From an uncultured Oscillospiraceae bacterium (lineage in GTDB: Bacteria > Bacillota > Clostridia > Oscillospirales > Oscillospiraceae), in assembly GCA_910578505.1 (NCBI GenBank), contig CAJTPV010000047.1, forward strand, positions 1 to 19,797: a stretch of 19,797 bases of DNA. The letters are read 5' to 3'. The notes below the pieces were generated by a model. That model was not told the origin of the DNA and searched no databases. It worked only from the letters and a program-made list of their open reading frames with translations. The position numbers and the translations under genes are program-made. How positions within the stretch are numbered: position 1 is the first letter of the stretch; the number at the start of each line of letters is the position of its first letter. This document shows, one piece after another, positions 13,315 to 19,797 of this stretch.

Positions 13315-15963
13315 TCACTTGGCTTCCAGCCAGTTTTTCCCGCTGTGGGCCTCCGCGGTCAGCGGCACGGCCAGCTCCATTACGCCCTCCATCTCCGTCT
13401 CCAGCAGGTCCTTCACCCGCTCTGCCTCCGATTCCGGGCACTCCACGATCAGCTCGTCGTGGACCTGCATGATCAGCCGCGCCTCCAGCTGTTCCTGCTT
13501 CAGCCGCCGGAACACCTTGACCATGGCCAGCTTCATAATATCCGCCGCCGTACCCTGGATGGGCATGTTCAGCGCCACCCGCTCCCCGAAGGACCGGGTC
13601 GCAAACTTGGACGCCTTGATCTCCGGCAGCGCCCGGCGGCGGTGGAACAGCGTCTCCACATAGCCGTTCTCCCTGGCCTGCGCCACCACGTCCTCCATAT
13701 ACCGCTTCACGCCGGGGAAGCGCGCAAAATAGGCGTCCATATAGTCCTTGGCGTCCGCCGTAGCGACCCCCAGGTCCTGGGACAGGGAGAAGGCGGAGAT
13801 GCCGTACACAATGCCGAAATTCACCGCCTTGGCTGCCCGGCGCATCTGTCCGGTGACCTCCGGAACCGGCACGCCGAAGACCTGGGAGGCGGTGACGGTG
13901 TGGAAATCCTCCCCGGAGAGGAATGCGTCCCGCATGGCCTCGTCCTGGGAGATGTGGGCCAGCAGCCGCAGCTCGATCTGGCTGTAATCCGCGTCCACCA
14001 GCACTTTCCCCGGCCCGGCCACGAACATGCGCCGCAGCTCGCTGCCCAGCTCCGTGCGGGTGGGGATGTTCTGCAGGTTCGGCTCCGTGGAGCTGAGCCG
14101 CCCGGTGGCGGTGACGGTCATCTGGAAGCTGGTGCGGACCCGCCCGTCCGGGCCAATGACCTTCATCAGACCGTCCACGTAGGTGCTCTTCAGCTTGGCG
14201 TACTGCCGGTACTCCAGCACGTCCTCCACAATGGGGTGCTGACAGCGCAGCTTGTCCAGTACCTCCGCGTTGGTGGACCAGCCGGTTTTTGTGCGCTTGC
14301 CGTGGGGCATGCCCAGGCGCTCAAAGAGGACCTCCCCCAGCTGCTTGGGGGAATTGATGTTGAACTGCCCGGCATAGGAGTAGATTTTCTGCTCCAGCGC
14401 CCCGATGGCGTCGGTCAGCGTTTTGCCGAACTCCGCCAGGGCCCGGGCGTCCACCCGGAAGCCCGCCGCCTCCATCTCCGCCAGCACCCGGCACAGGGGC
14501 AGCTCGATGCTGCCATACAGCTCCTCCACGCCGGTCTCCTGCAGTTTGGGCAGCATGACGTCATACAGTGCGCCGATGGCGTCGGTGTAGCTGCTCATGG
14601 CGGCCTCGGCCTGGGCGGTATCTCCCAGGGGGGAGAAGGCGGCCCTGTCCAGAAAAACAGGCTTGGGCAGCTCCTCCCGGAAATAGGCGGCGAAAAGCCG
14701 CTCGATCTCATAGTGCCCTGCCGTGGCGTCCAGCAGATAGCCGGCCAGGGCGGTGTCAAAGACAAAGCCCTCCGCCGGGAGGCCGTTTTCCAGGAGGACG
14801 CGGGTCAGGTCCTTGACGTTGTGGGTCACCTTTTTGATGTCCCCGGCGAACAGGGCGGACAGCAGCCCGTTCCAGTCGCCGGTGTAGCAATCGGAAAACA
14901 GCTCCGCCATGCTGCCGGTATCCGGCCCGGTCTCGCAGGAGACGGTAATGGCGGACAAATCGTCCAGCGCCAGCAGGGCCACGTGGTCCGCCCTCCGCCA
15001 GACGTCCAGCAGCCGCTCCGCCTGCTCCGGCTCCGTCACCCGATCCACATGGACGGTGCAGTCCGCCGCCGTCTTTTCCGCCGCCGGGGATTCCTGGGCG
15101 GTGAGGCCCATCTTTTCAATGAGCTTGTTGAATTCCAGCCGTAAAAAGAGCTGATACAGCTCCGGCTTTACCGGGCGGCGCAGGTTCTCCGCCGGGTCGA
15201 ACGCCAGGGGCGCGTCCGTGATGATGGTGGCCAGATGATGGCTCATGCGGGCGGCGTCCTCCCCCTCGGCCAGCTTTTTCAGCATGGCGGGCTTAGCCTC
15301 CACCGCCGGCATGGCGGCATAGAGGGCGTCAATGGTCTGATACTTCTGGATCAGCGCCATAGCGGTCTTCTCCCCCACGCCCTTGACGCCGGGGATATTG
15401 TCGCTGGCATCCCCCATGAGGGCCTTCAGGTCGATGATGTGGACGGGGTCGAAGCCGTAGGCCTCCCGGAAGGTCTCCGGGGTCATGTCCCTGGTGGTGG
15501 TCTGGCCCATGCGGGTGGAGACCAGCTTGACCTTGGTGCGGTCCGTCACCAGCTGGAGGCTGTCCTTGTCCCCGGTCACAACGACGCATTCCCACCCGGC
15601 AGCCTCGCTCTTGCGGGAGATGGTGCCGATAAGGTCGTCGGCCTCGTACCCGGCCAGCTCGTAGCGGGGGATATCCATGGCGTCCAGCACGTCCTTCAGC
15701 ACCGGCATCTGCTGGGCCAGCTCCTCCGGCATGCCTTTGCGCTGGGCCTTATAGCCCTCGTATTCCAGGTGGCGGAAGGTGGGCTCCCGGCGGTCGAAGG
15801 TGACGCAGAGGGCCTCGGGGGCCTCCTCGTCCAAAAGCCGCTGGAGGGTGGTCACAAAGCCGTAGACCGCGTTGGTATAGAGCCCGTCCCGCGTGGTCAG
15901 GGGCCGGACGCCGTAGAAGGACCGGTTGACAATGCTGTTGCCGTCGATCACCATGAGTTTCAT
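13315..15963 (-). CDS. polA: DNA polymerase I
   Basis: 882 residues from ATG 15963, which has AGGAGG upstream; an upstream ATG-like extension to 16002 would start inside the -10 box. The N-terminal 5' nuclease is complete (VIDGNSIVNRSFYG, YEADDLIGT, LMGDASDNIPGVKGVGEKTA). The middle 3'-5' exonuclease domain lacks the catalytic D-x-E (it reads ALDDLSA), so proofreading is probably lost, as in Bacillus and Thermus Pol I. The polymerase motifs are intact: VDADYSQIELRLLAH (A, near residue 655), KAVNFGIVYG (B, near 716) and MQVHDELIVE (C, near 831). It fills gaps after Okazaki primer removal and in repair. First gene of its operon. Confidence 0.97.
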   Translation of the reverse strand: MKLMVIDGNSIVNRSFYGVRPLTTRDGLYTNAVYGFVTTLQRLLDEEAPEALCVTFDRREPTFRHLEYEGYKAQRKGMPEELAQQMPVLKDVLDAMDIPRYELAGYEADDLIGTISRKSEAAGWECVVVTGDKDSLQLVTDRTKVKLVSTRMGQTTTRDMTPETFREAYGFDPVHIIDLKALMGDASDNIPGVKGVGEKTAMALIQKYQTIDALYAAMPAVEAKPAMLKKLAEGEDAARMSHHLATIITDAPLAFDPAENLRRPVKPELYQLFLRLEFNKLIEKMGLTAQESPAAEKTAADCTVHVDRVTEPEQAERLLDVWRRADHVALLALDDLSAITVSCETGPDTGSMAELFSDCYTGDWNGLLSALFAGDIKKVTHNVKDLTRVLLENGLPAEGFVFDTALAGYLLDATAGHYEIERLFAAYFREELPKPVFLDRAAFSPLGDTAQAEAAMSSYTDAIGALYDVMLPKLQETGVEELYGSIELPLCRVLAEMEAAGFRVDARALAEFGKTLTDAIGALEQKIYSYAGQFNINSPKQLGEVLFERLGMPHGKRTKTGWSTNAEVLDKLRCQHPIVEDVLEYRQYAKLKSTYVDGLMKVIGPDGRVRTSFQMTVTATGRLSSTEPNLQNIPTRTELGSELRRMFVAGPGKVLVDADYSQIELRLLAHISQDEAMRDAFLSGEDFHTVTASQVFGVPVPEVTGQMRRAAKAVNFGIVYGISAFSLSQDLGVATADAKDYMDAYFARFPGVKRYMEDVVAQARENGYVETLFHRRRALPEIKASKFATRSFGERVALNMPIQGTAADIMKLAMVKVFRRLKQEQLEARLIMQVHDELIVECPESEAERVKDLLETEMEGVMELAVPLTAEAHSGKNWLEAK

Positions 15964-16000
15964 AACGTGCTCCTCCTGTGGGGAGAGATTGATTGTCATC

Positions 16001-16029
16001 ATTATACCAACTTTTGGACAAGATTACAA
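16001..16029 (-). promoter_or_regulatory. Sigma-A promoter of the polA operon
   Basis: Minus strand TTGTAA (16024-16029), 17-base spacer, TATAAT (16001-16006), about 38 bases before the polA start. No terminator was seen between the M56 stop at 16072 and this promoter, so read-through from blaI/M56 is possible. Confidence 0.7.
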
Positions 16030-16071
16030 CCGTTATGATAATGATGCCCGCTCCGCCGCCAGGAACAGATT

Positions 16072-17514
16072 TCATGCGCCGCCAAAAACAGACCTATCCA
16101 GCGTGTCCCAGTCCGTGCCATCCGGCAGGTAGCAGTATTCGGCTGGTCCCCGGCCCAGCGGCAGTATCTCGATAAACCTGTCGGACAGGGTAACGCTTAG
16201 AAACCCTTCCGGGGCATTGAACACCAGCGTCAGCGACCGGCCCCCGTCATCGAAAGAGTAGTTCCCCGCGATGCGCTCCATGGGCATAGTGGATAGATAG
16301 CGGTGCAGGGCGGCGGGATCAGCCGGGCCGCCGTCAAAAGAGCCGCCGTCCCAGAACGCGCTGTGCAGGGCGTACTGTTCCGGGGGCCGGGATTGATAGA
16401 TCCGCTCCGCCCCCGTGTCCTCCCCGTAGGCCAGGGTCACATAGCCGCAGCTCATACACAGCAGGAAGAACGTCAGCCCAACCGCCAGCGCGCCGGAGCG
16501 CTTCTCCCTGGATTCGACTATGCTTTTCAGCCGGTAGCGCAGGGCGCCGGCGGAGGCGGACAGGCACGTCGTGAAGCCCCGCTCATCCCCGGCGGTCTTC
16601 AGGAGCAGGCCGGCATATTGGCGCTTGACGCTGCTGTCGGCATCCAGCAGCACGGTCTCGTCGCAGCTCAGCTCCAGGTCCTCGGAGCTCCGCCGCATGG
16701 CCAGCCACATGAGGGGGTTGAACCAGCACATGGCTGTGCAGAACACCAGGAAAAATTTGTCCCAGGCGTCCTCCCGGCCAATGTGGACCAGCTCGTGGCG
16801 GAAGAGGAGCGCCAATTCCTCCCGTGTGTACTCCCGCCGGGGCAGCACCACCCGGACCGCCCGGGCGAACAGCCCCACAGACAGGGGAGTGGCCACGGCG
16901 GGGGACGTTACCAGCTCAAATTTTGGCTTTTTAAAGCGGGCGGCCTCCACCTCCTGCCGCCATACCGCCAGCACGTCCAGGTCGGTAACGGGCGCGGCGT
17001 CCCGGAGGATGCGGGCGCGGAAAACCAGATGGGAGACGATTTTCCAGCCCAGCACCGCCAGAAAGCCCGCCAGCCATAGGACCAGCAGAACCCACACCAG
17101 GGCGGAGGGGACCTCAATGACCCAGCGGGGGGCGGGCAGGCGCATATAGCTCATCTGGGTCAGATAGAGGTAATTGGGAATCATCCACAGCATGGCGCAG
17201 GCCCGGGCGCTGATGTGCCGGCGCAAAAAGGGCAGGGCGGGCATCAGCAGAAGATAGTACAGGCAGATGTGGAGAAACACGCCGAAGCAGAAGGCAAAAG
17301 TCATCCGGGCGGCGGTTCCGGCGTCGGAGAGAATGAGCAGGCAGACCATAACCGTCACCAGGCACACCGGAAGCAACACACCGGAGATATAGGGCAGATA
17401 CCGCCGGCGGCTGCTGTCCACACTGCCAACCGGGTCCCGGTCGATGACGACCCAGGCCATCATGATGCTGTAGATCAGGGCAAAAAGGCCCTTCATCAGA
17501 ATCTCCAGCGTCAT
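16072..17514 (-). CDS. M56-family (BlaR1-like) membrane metallopeptidase
   Basis: 480 residues from ATG 17514, which overlaps the repressor stop (ATGA). Hydrophobic segments lie near residues 7-24, 43-62, 72-92, 137-160 and 342-362. The zinc site is HELVH (240-244), followed by the M56 signature ELSCDETVL (281-289). This is the BlaR1/MecR1 protease architecture, where an outer signal makes the protein cleave or release the paired repressor. After the last membrane segment there are only about 118 residues with no penicillin-binding SxxK sensor domain, so the signal is probably not a beta-lactam sensed in the usual way. The pairing with BlaI supports an antirepressor role. Confidence 0.9.
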   Translation of the reverse strand: MTLEILMKGLFALIYSIMMAWVVIDRDPVGSVDSSRRRYLPYISGVLLPVCLVTVMVCLLILSDAGTAARMTFAFCFGVFLHICLYYLLLMPALPFLRRHISARACAMLWMIPNYLYLTQMSYMRLPAPRWVIEVPSALVWVLLVLWLAGFLAVLGWKIVSHLVFRARILRDAAPVTDLDVLAVWRQEVEAARFKKPKFELVTSPAVATPLSVGLFARAVRVVLPRREYTREELALLFRHELVHIGREDAWDKFFLVFCTAMCWFNPLMWLAMRRSSEDLELSCDETVLLDADSSVKRQYAGLLLKTAGDERGFTTCLSASAGALRYRLKSIVESREKRSGALAVGLTFFLLCMSCGYVTLAYGEDTGAERIYQSRPPEQYALHSAFWDGGSFDGGPADPAALHRYLSTMPMERIAGNYSFDDGGRSLTLVFNAPEGFLSVTLSDRFIEILPLGRGPAEYCYLPDGTDWDTLDRSVFGGA

Positions 17515-17888
17515 AGCGCATCCCTCTCCAGAAGCTCGCGCAGCTGGGCCAGCTCCTCCCTTGTCAGCCCGCTGTCGCACAGGGCGGCGGCAAAGGCGGG
17601 CAGGCTTCCGCCGCAGACCTTCTGCACAAAGCGCCGGCTCTGCTGGGCCAGGTAGTCCCGCCGGGCAATCAGCGGGATGTACCGGGCGCTGCGGCCCTCC
17701 TTCCGGATCTGGACAAAGCCCTTTTCCGCCAGCCGGGTCAGCACTGTCAGCAGGGTGGTCAGCGCCATGGGGTGGGTGTCCTTTAAAATTGCATCGATGT
17801 CCGCACGGGCCACCGGCGGCTCACAGGCCCAGATGGCCTGCATCACCTCCAGCTCAGCGTCCGGCAGACGGCGGATCCTGGCCTCCAT
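17511..17888 (-). CDS. BlaI/MecI/CopY-family repressor
   Basis: 125 residues from ATG 17888; upstream codons in the frame lie in the operator region and lack a suitable site. A winged helix spans about residues 5-72: LPDAELEVMQAIW, then ALTTLLTVLTRLAEKGFVQ (recognition helix) and the RSARYIPLI wing. The C-terminal helix (LTREELAQLRELLERD) serves dimerisation. Residues are typical of BlaI repressors, which bind TACA-type palindromes and are cleaved by the partner M56 protease. The two genes overlap by ATGA. Two 14-base operator copies precede it. Confidence 0.92.
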   Translation of the reverse strand: MEARIRRLPDAELEVMQAIWACEPPVARADIDAILKDTHPMALTTLLTVLTRLAEKGFVQIRKEGRSARYIPLIARRDYLAQQSRRFVQKVCGGSLPAFAAALCDSGLTREELAQLRELLERDAL

Positions 17889-17904
17889 AGAAAAGTCCCC
17901 TTTC

Positions 17905-17918
17905 TCTACAAATATAGA
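17905..17918. promoter_or_regulatory. BlaI-type operator 1
   Basis: TCTACAAATATAGA, an imperfect palindrome sited between the transcription start and the blaI-like start codon. It matches the second copy at 13 of 14 positions. It lies 26 bases from the other copy. Confidence 0.65.
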
Positions 17919-17928
17919 ATCCATCTTT

Positions 17929-17957
17929 ATTCTACAACTATAGAGTATTGGTGTCAA
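17929..17957 (-). promoter_or_regulatory. Sigma-A promoter of the repressor/M56 operon
   Basis: Minus strand TTGACA (17952-17957), 17-base spacer, TAGAAT (17929-17934). Its spacer and -10 region overlap operator 2, so repressor binding would block polymerase directly and explain autoregulation. Confidence 0.8.
17931..17944. promoter_or_regulatory. BlaI-type operator 2
   Basis: TCTACAACTATAGA, overlapping the -10 box and spacer of the promoter. Same orientation and nearly the same sequence as operator 1. Confidence 0.65.
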
Positions 17958-18016
17958 CCCCTGCTCCCTATAAAAACCCGACAAATTATAGCAATCTTCA
18001 ACATTGCCGGCAGTAA

Positions 18017-18051
18017 GCCCTCTCCGTCAGCCGCAGACTGACGGAGAGGGC
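18017..18051. repeat. Long hairpin: possible terminator or dispersed palindromic element
   Basis: GCCCTCTCCGTCAG (18017-18030) and CTGACGGAGAGGGC (18038-18051) form a perfect 14-base-pair stem with a 7-base loop. On the minus strand it lies about 37 bases after the stop of the thiD remnant, so it may be that gene's old terminator. No T-tract follows. Its length and symmetry also fit a genome-wide palindromic repeat. Confidence 0.6.
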
Positions 18052-18087
18052 CTTCCACCACTTTGTATAAAAGCCGCTCCGTGGTTT

Positions 18088-18249
18088 TCATCTCTCTGCA
18101 AATTTCCCAGTCAAATTGAAATTGTGCTGCAGGGGGCCCCGGCCGCGGCCCAGGTCCAGCATAGCCCCCAGCGCGCCGGAGAGGTAATCTTTGGACCTCC
18201 GGATGGATGCATGCAGGTCAAATCCTTTTGCCAGATTGGCAAGCGATTT
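18088..18249 (-). pseudogene. thiD: thiD 3' remnant (HMP/HMP-P kinase)
   Basis: About 53 codons of one minus-strand frame end at TGA 18088-18090 and encode KSLANLAKGFDLHAS..., IRRSKDYLSGAL and LDLGRGRGPLQHN. This is the conserved C-terminal end of ThiD, the hydroxymethylpyrimidine (phosphate) kinase of thiamine synthesis, with the usual A-N-L-A-K-G, Y-L-x-G-A-L and G-x-G-P-L-x-H motifs. The frame is closed by a TAG at 18250-18252 and no further ThiD sequence was recognised upstream. The remainder, about four fifths of the gene, is gone, replaced by the leader of the collagen-like gene. Confidence 0.7.
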
Positions 18250-18303
18250 CTATCGTAAACAGCAAAATTCCAAAAGCTCGGGGTCCGGTCTATGACAAAT
18301 TGC

Positions 18304-18333
18304 GCTGGCGGCTTCCAGAAAGAACCCGCCAGC
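18304..18333. repeat. Inverted repeat in the leader of the collagen-like gene
   Basis: GCTGGCGG (18304-18311) and CCGCCAGC (18326-18333) form an 8-base-pair stem with a 14-base loop, about 100 bases before the start codon. It could be an RNA hairpin in the leader. No clear promoter of sigma-A or sporulation type was found between 18250 and 18420. Confidence 0.4.
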
Positions 18334-18429
18334 CAGCAGACACATAAACTGTTCCGAGGGCCGCGCTGGCAAGGAACCTTTCCTGCTGTTGTGCCGGCGC
18401 GCGCCCTCACTCAGAAAGGAGATTGTTTT

Positions 18430-19359
18430 ATGTCTCTGCCCAGCTTTCCCAACATTGACCCGCCTATCCAGCGGGAAAACGCAGTCAATCAGATTCTCTC
18501 CTCCATCGCCATGGAGGAACTCAGCCTGAGTCACATCCTCAACACTGAGGGCGAGAAGCTGCAATATATCCTTGGCGCCCTGCCCGGTCTCAGCGGACCT
18601 GCCGCTACCGTGGAGGATGTGCTGTCCGCTAACGAGAGCGTCCGGAACCTGCTGAAGACCGCTGTGCAAAACCAGCTCTTCCTGAGGTCCAAAATGCAGG
18701 GGGCGCTGGAGGCATCTCCCATGCAGGGTCCCGCCGGTCCTGCCGGAGCTGCCGGAGCCACCGGAGCCACTGGCGCGGACGGTCCCACCGGCGCCGCCGG
18801 CCCTGCTGGAGCCACAGGCGCCGCCGGCCCTGCCGGACCCACGGGTCCCACCGGCCCCACCGGCGCGACAGGACCAGAAGGCCCTGCCGGACCAGATCGG
18901 ATCGGCGCGGACGGACCTGCGGGCCCCACCGGACCTGTGGGCCCCACCGGCCCCGTTATCATCGACTTTGCCTATGCCGCCAACGCCGGCGTAGCCGCGA
19001 TCCCCGCGAATGGCCTGGTGCCCCTGCCGAACGACCAGGTGAAGGCCAAGAACATCGCCATCAGCCCAGACAACACCAAGTTCACCGTGAAGGCCGGCGG
19101 GGTCTATCAGGTTGCGTATGACATCAATCCCGACAAGACCCTGACCGCCGGCGCCCGGCTGCTGGTCAACGGCACGCCCAGAGAAGCGTCCGCTGTGGGG
19201 GGAATCCCAACATTGTCCCTGAGCCGGCTTTCCAACGAGGTCCTGCTGCGTTTGGGGGATAACGACGAAATTTCCCTGCAGATCTTCAATAATCCGCTCG
19301 GTACTGTGCTGCGGCCCACTCCTGTGGGAGCATCCCTGAGAATCGTCCGGTTGAGTTAA
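18430..19359 (+). CDS. Collagen-like surface/exosporium-type protein with C-terminal globular domain
   Basis: 309 residues from ATG 18430 (AAAGGAG 8 bases upstream); a longer frame to 18292 has no suitable site. Residues 1-99 form a conserved non-collagen head (PSFPNIDPPIQRENAVNQIL, MEELSLSHILNTEGEKLQYI). From 100 to about 176 there are 25 Gly-X-Y triplets rich in GPA, GPT and GAT, interrupted once by Arg-Ile at 157-158. The tail (177-309) looks like the beta-rich jelly-roll trimerisation domain of BclA-type proteins (FAYAANAG..., FTVKAGGVYQVAYDI, RLLVNG, LRLGDNDEISLQI). There is no signal peptide, as is common for spore-surface collagens. Spore coat/exosporium location is inferred from the family. 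A paralogue follows 13 bases on. Confidence 0.88.
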   Translation: MSLPSFPNIDPPIQRENAVNQILSSIAMEELSLSHILNTEGEKLQYILGALPGLSGPAATVEDVLSANESVRNLLKTAVQNQLFLRSKMQGALEASPMQGPAGPAGAAGATGATGADGPTGAAGPAGATGAAGPAGPTGPTGPTGATGPEGPAGPDRIGADGPAGPTGPVGPTGPVIIDFAYAANAGVAAIPANGLVPLPNDQVKAKNIAISPDNTKFTVKAGGVYQVAYDINPDKTLTAGARLLVNGTPREASAVGGIPTLSLSRLSNEVLLRLGDNDEISLQIFNNPLGTVLRPTPVGASLRIVRLS

Positions 19360-19372
19360 GGAGGAACGCTTT

Positions 19373-19797
19373 ATGTCAATGCCCACATTTCCCCAAAACG
19401 ATCCTCCTCTGAGCCGCGAGGGGAGTCTGAACGAAATTATCGCTTCCATCGCCGCCGAGGAGTTGAGCTTGAGCCACATTCTCAACGCCGAGGGCGAAAA
19501 GCTGCAATATGTCCTGGGGACCCTGCCCGGTCTGGATGAGGCGGCCTCGCTGGATGAGGTAATCCGGATCAACCAGAGCGTAAAGGATACGCTGTCCGGC
19601 ATCATGGAGCAGCAGATGATGCTGTCTGCCAAGTTGGGCGCGGCCTTGAAGGCCCCCATCATTCCCGGCCCTGCCGGCCCTGCTGGCCCTGCTGGTCCCA
19701 CCGGCCCTGACGGAGCTGCCGGGGCCACCGGTGCGGACGGACCTGCCGGCCCTGCCGGAGCTGCCGGGGCCACCGGCGCAGATGGGCCCGCCGGCCC
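19373..19797 (+). CDS. Second collagen-like protein (partial, runs off the window)
   Basis: ATG 19373 with AAGGAGG upstream, 13 bases after the first collagen-like gene, so they are co-transcribed. The first 98 residues resemble the head of the upstream protein (FPQNDPPLSREGSLNEIIAS, EELSLSHILNAEGEKLQYVL, GTLPGLDEAASLDEVI), showing a tandem duplication that has diverged. Gly-X-Y triplets start at residue 99 (GPAGPAGPAGPTGPDGAAG) and continue to the end of the window. The C-terminal domain is not visible. Confidence 0.88.
   Translation, partial: MSMPTFPQNDPPLSREGSLNEIIASIAAEELSLSHILNAEGEKLQYVLGTLPGLDEAASLDEVIRINQSVKDTLSGIMEQQMMLSAKLGAALKAPIIPGPAGPAGPAGPTGPDGAAGATGADGPAGPAGAAGATGADGPAG

Noticed and set aside
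13270..15144. A 624-residue plus-strand open frame across polA
   Set aside because: Shadow of polA; no recognisable domain.
18330..18350. CATAAACTG as a possible sigma-E/sigma-K -10 element for the collagen-like genes
   Set aside because: No convincing -35 at the right spacing, and a single short match is expected by chance.
18250..19773. A 507-residue open frame antisense to the collagen-like genes, itself Gly/Pro/Ala-rich
   Set aside because: Gly-Pro-Ala codons read as similar residues on the reverse strand (GGN/CCN/GCN), so a collagen-like shadow is expected. Ribosome sites and conserved heads support only the plus-strand genes.

Overview
The window looks like chromosome of a GC-rich, low-GC-phylum Clostridium relative, most likely an Oscillospiraceae/Ruminococcaceae-type gut bacterium. 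This is inferred from strong AGGAGG ribosome binding sites, sigma-A promoters with 17-bp spacers, DUF6809 and DUF1835 proteins, a BlaI/M56 pair and clostridial collagen-like surface proteins. No rRNA gene is present to confirm it.

Region 1 (1-3085) is an AT-richer, decayed accessory island. It holds the end of a DUF6076-like mobile-element gene. On the minus strand lies a broken operon: the C-terminal part of a large unknown protein, a BrxL-like (BREX Lon-type) AAA+ ATPase split by a frameshift, a frameshifted small Cys-rich protein, and a cysteine desulfurase cut off before its catalytic lysine. The island abuts the first 48 codons of a lipoprotein gene that still has its promoter.

Region 2 (3291-5753) carries a DUF1835-type gene, then a DUF6809 gene divergent from an XRE-HTH/Uma2-nuclease fusion. 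The two share a compact promoter/operator region.

Region 3 (5791-9654) carries ileS and recR, followed by the scar of a decayed toxin-antitoxin pair and a strong terminator.

Region 4 (9671-10456) is an intact RelB/DinJ-YoeB-type toxin-antitoxin module with its own promoter. It sits between intact tsaD and a decayed second copy of the tsaD 3' end.

Region 5 (10453-16029, minus) is a housekeeping operon read polA, nucleoside phosphorylase, rimI, GNAT, tsaD, with gaps of 14-15 bases or overlaps and a good promoter before polA.

Region 6 (16072-17957, minus) is a BlaI repressor/M56 (BlaR1-like) pair with overlapping ATGA. Its promoter carries two copies of a 14-bp operator.

Region 7 (18017-19797) has a long hairpin, a 3' remnant of thiD, and two tandem collagen-like genes with a shared N-terminal domain. 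The second runs off the window.

No tRNA, rRNA, CRISPR array or insertion sequence was seen. The main themes are repeated gene decay (island operon, lipoprotein, TA scar, tsaD fossil, thiD stub) beside intact core genes, and two unusual intact loci: the XRE-Uma2 fusion and the paired collagen-like proteins.
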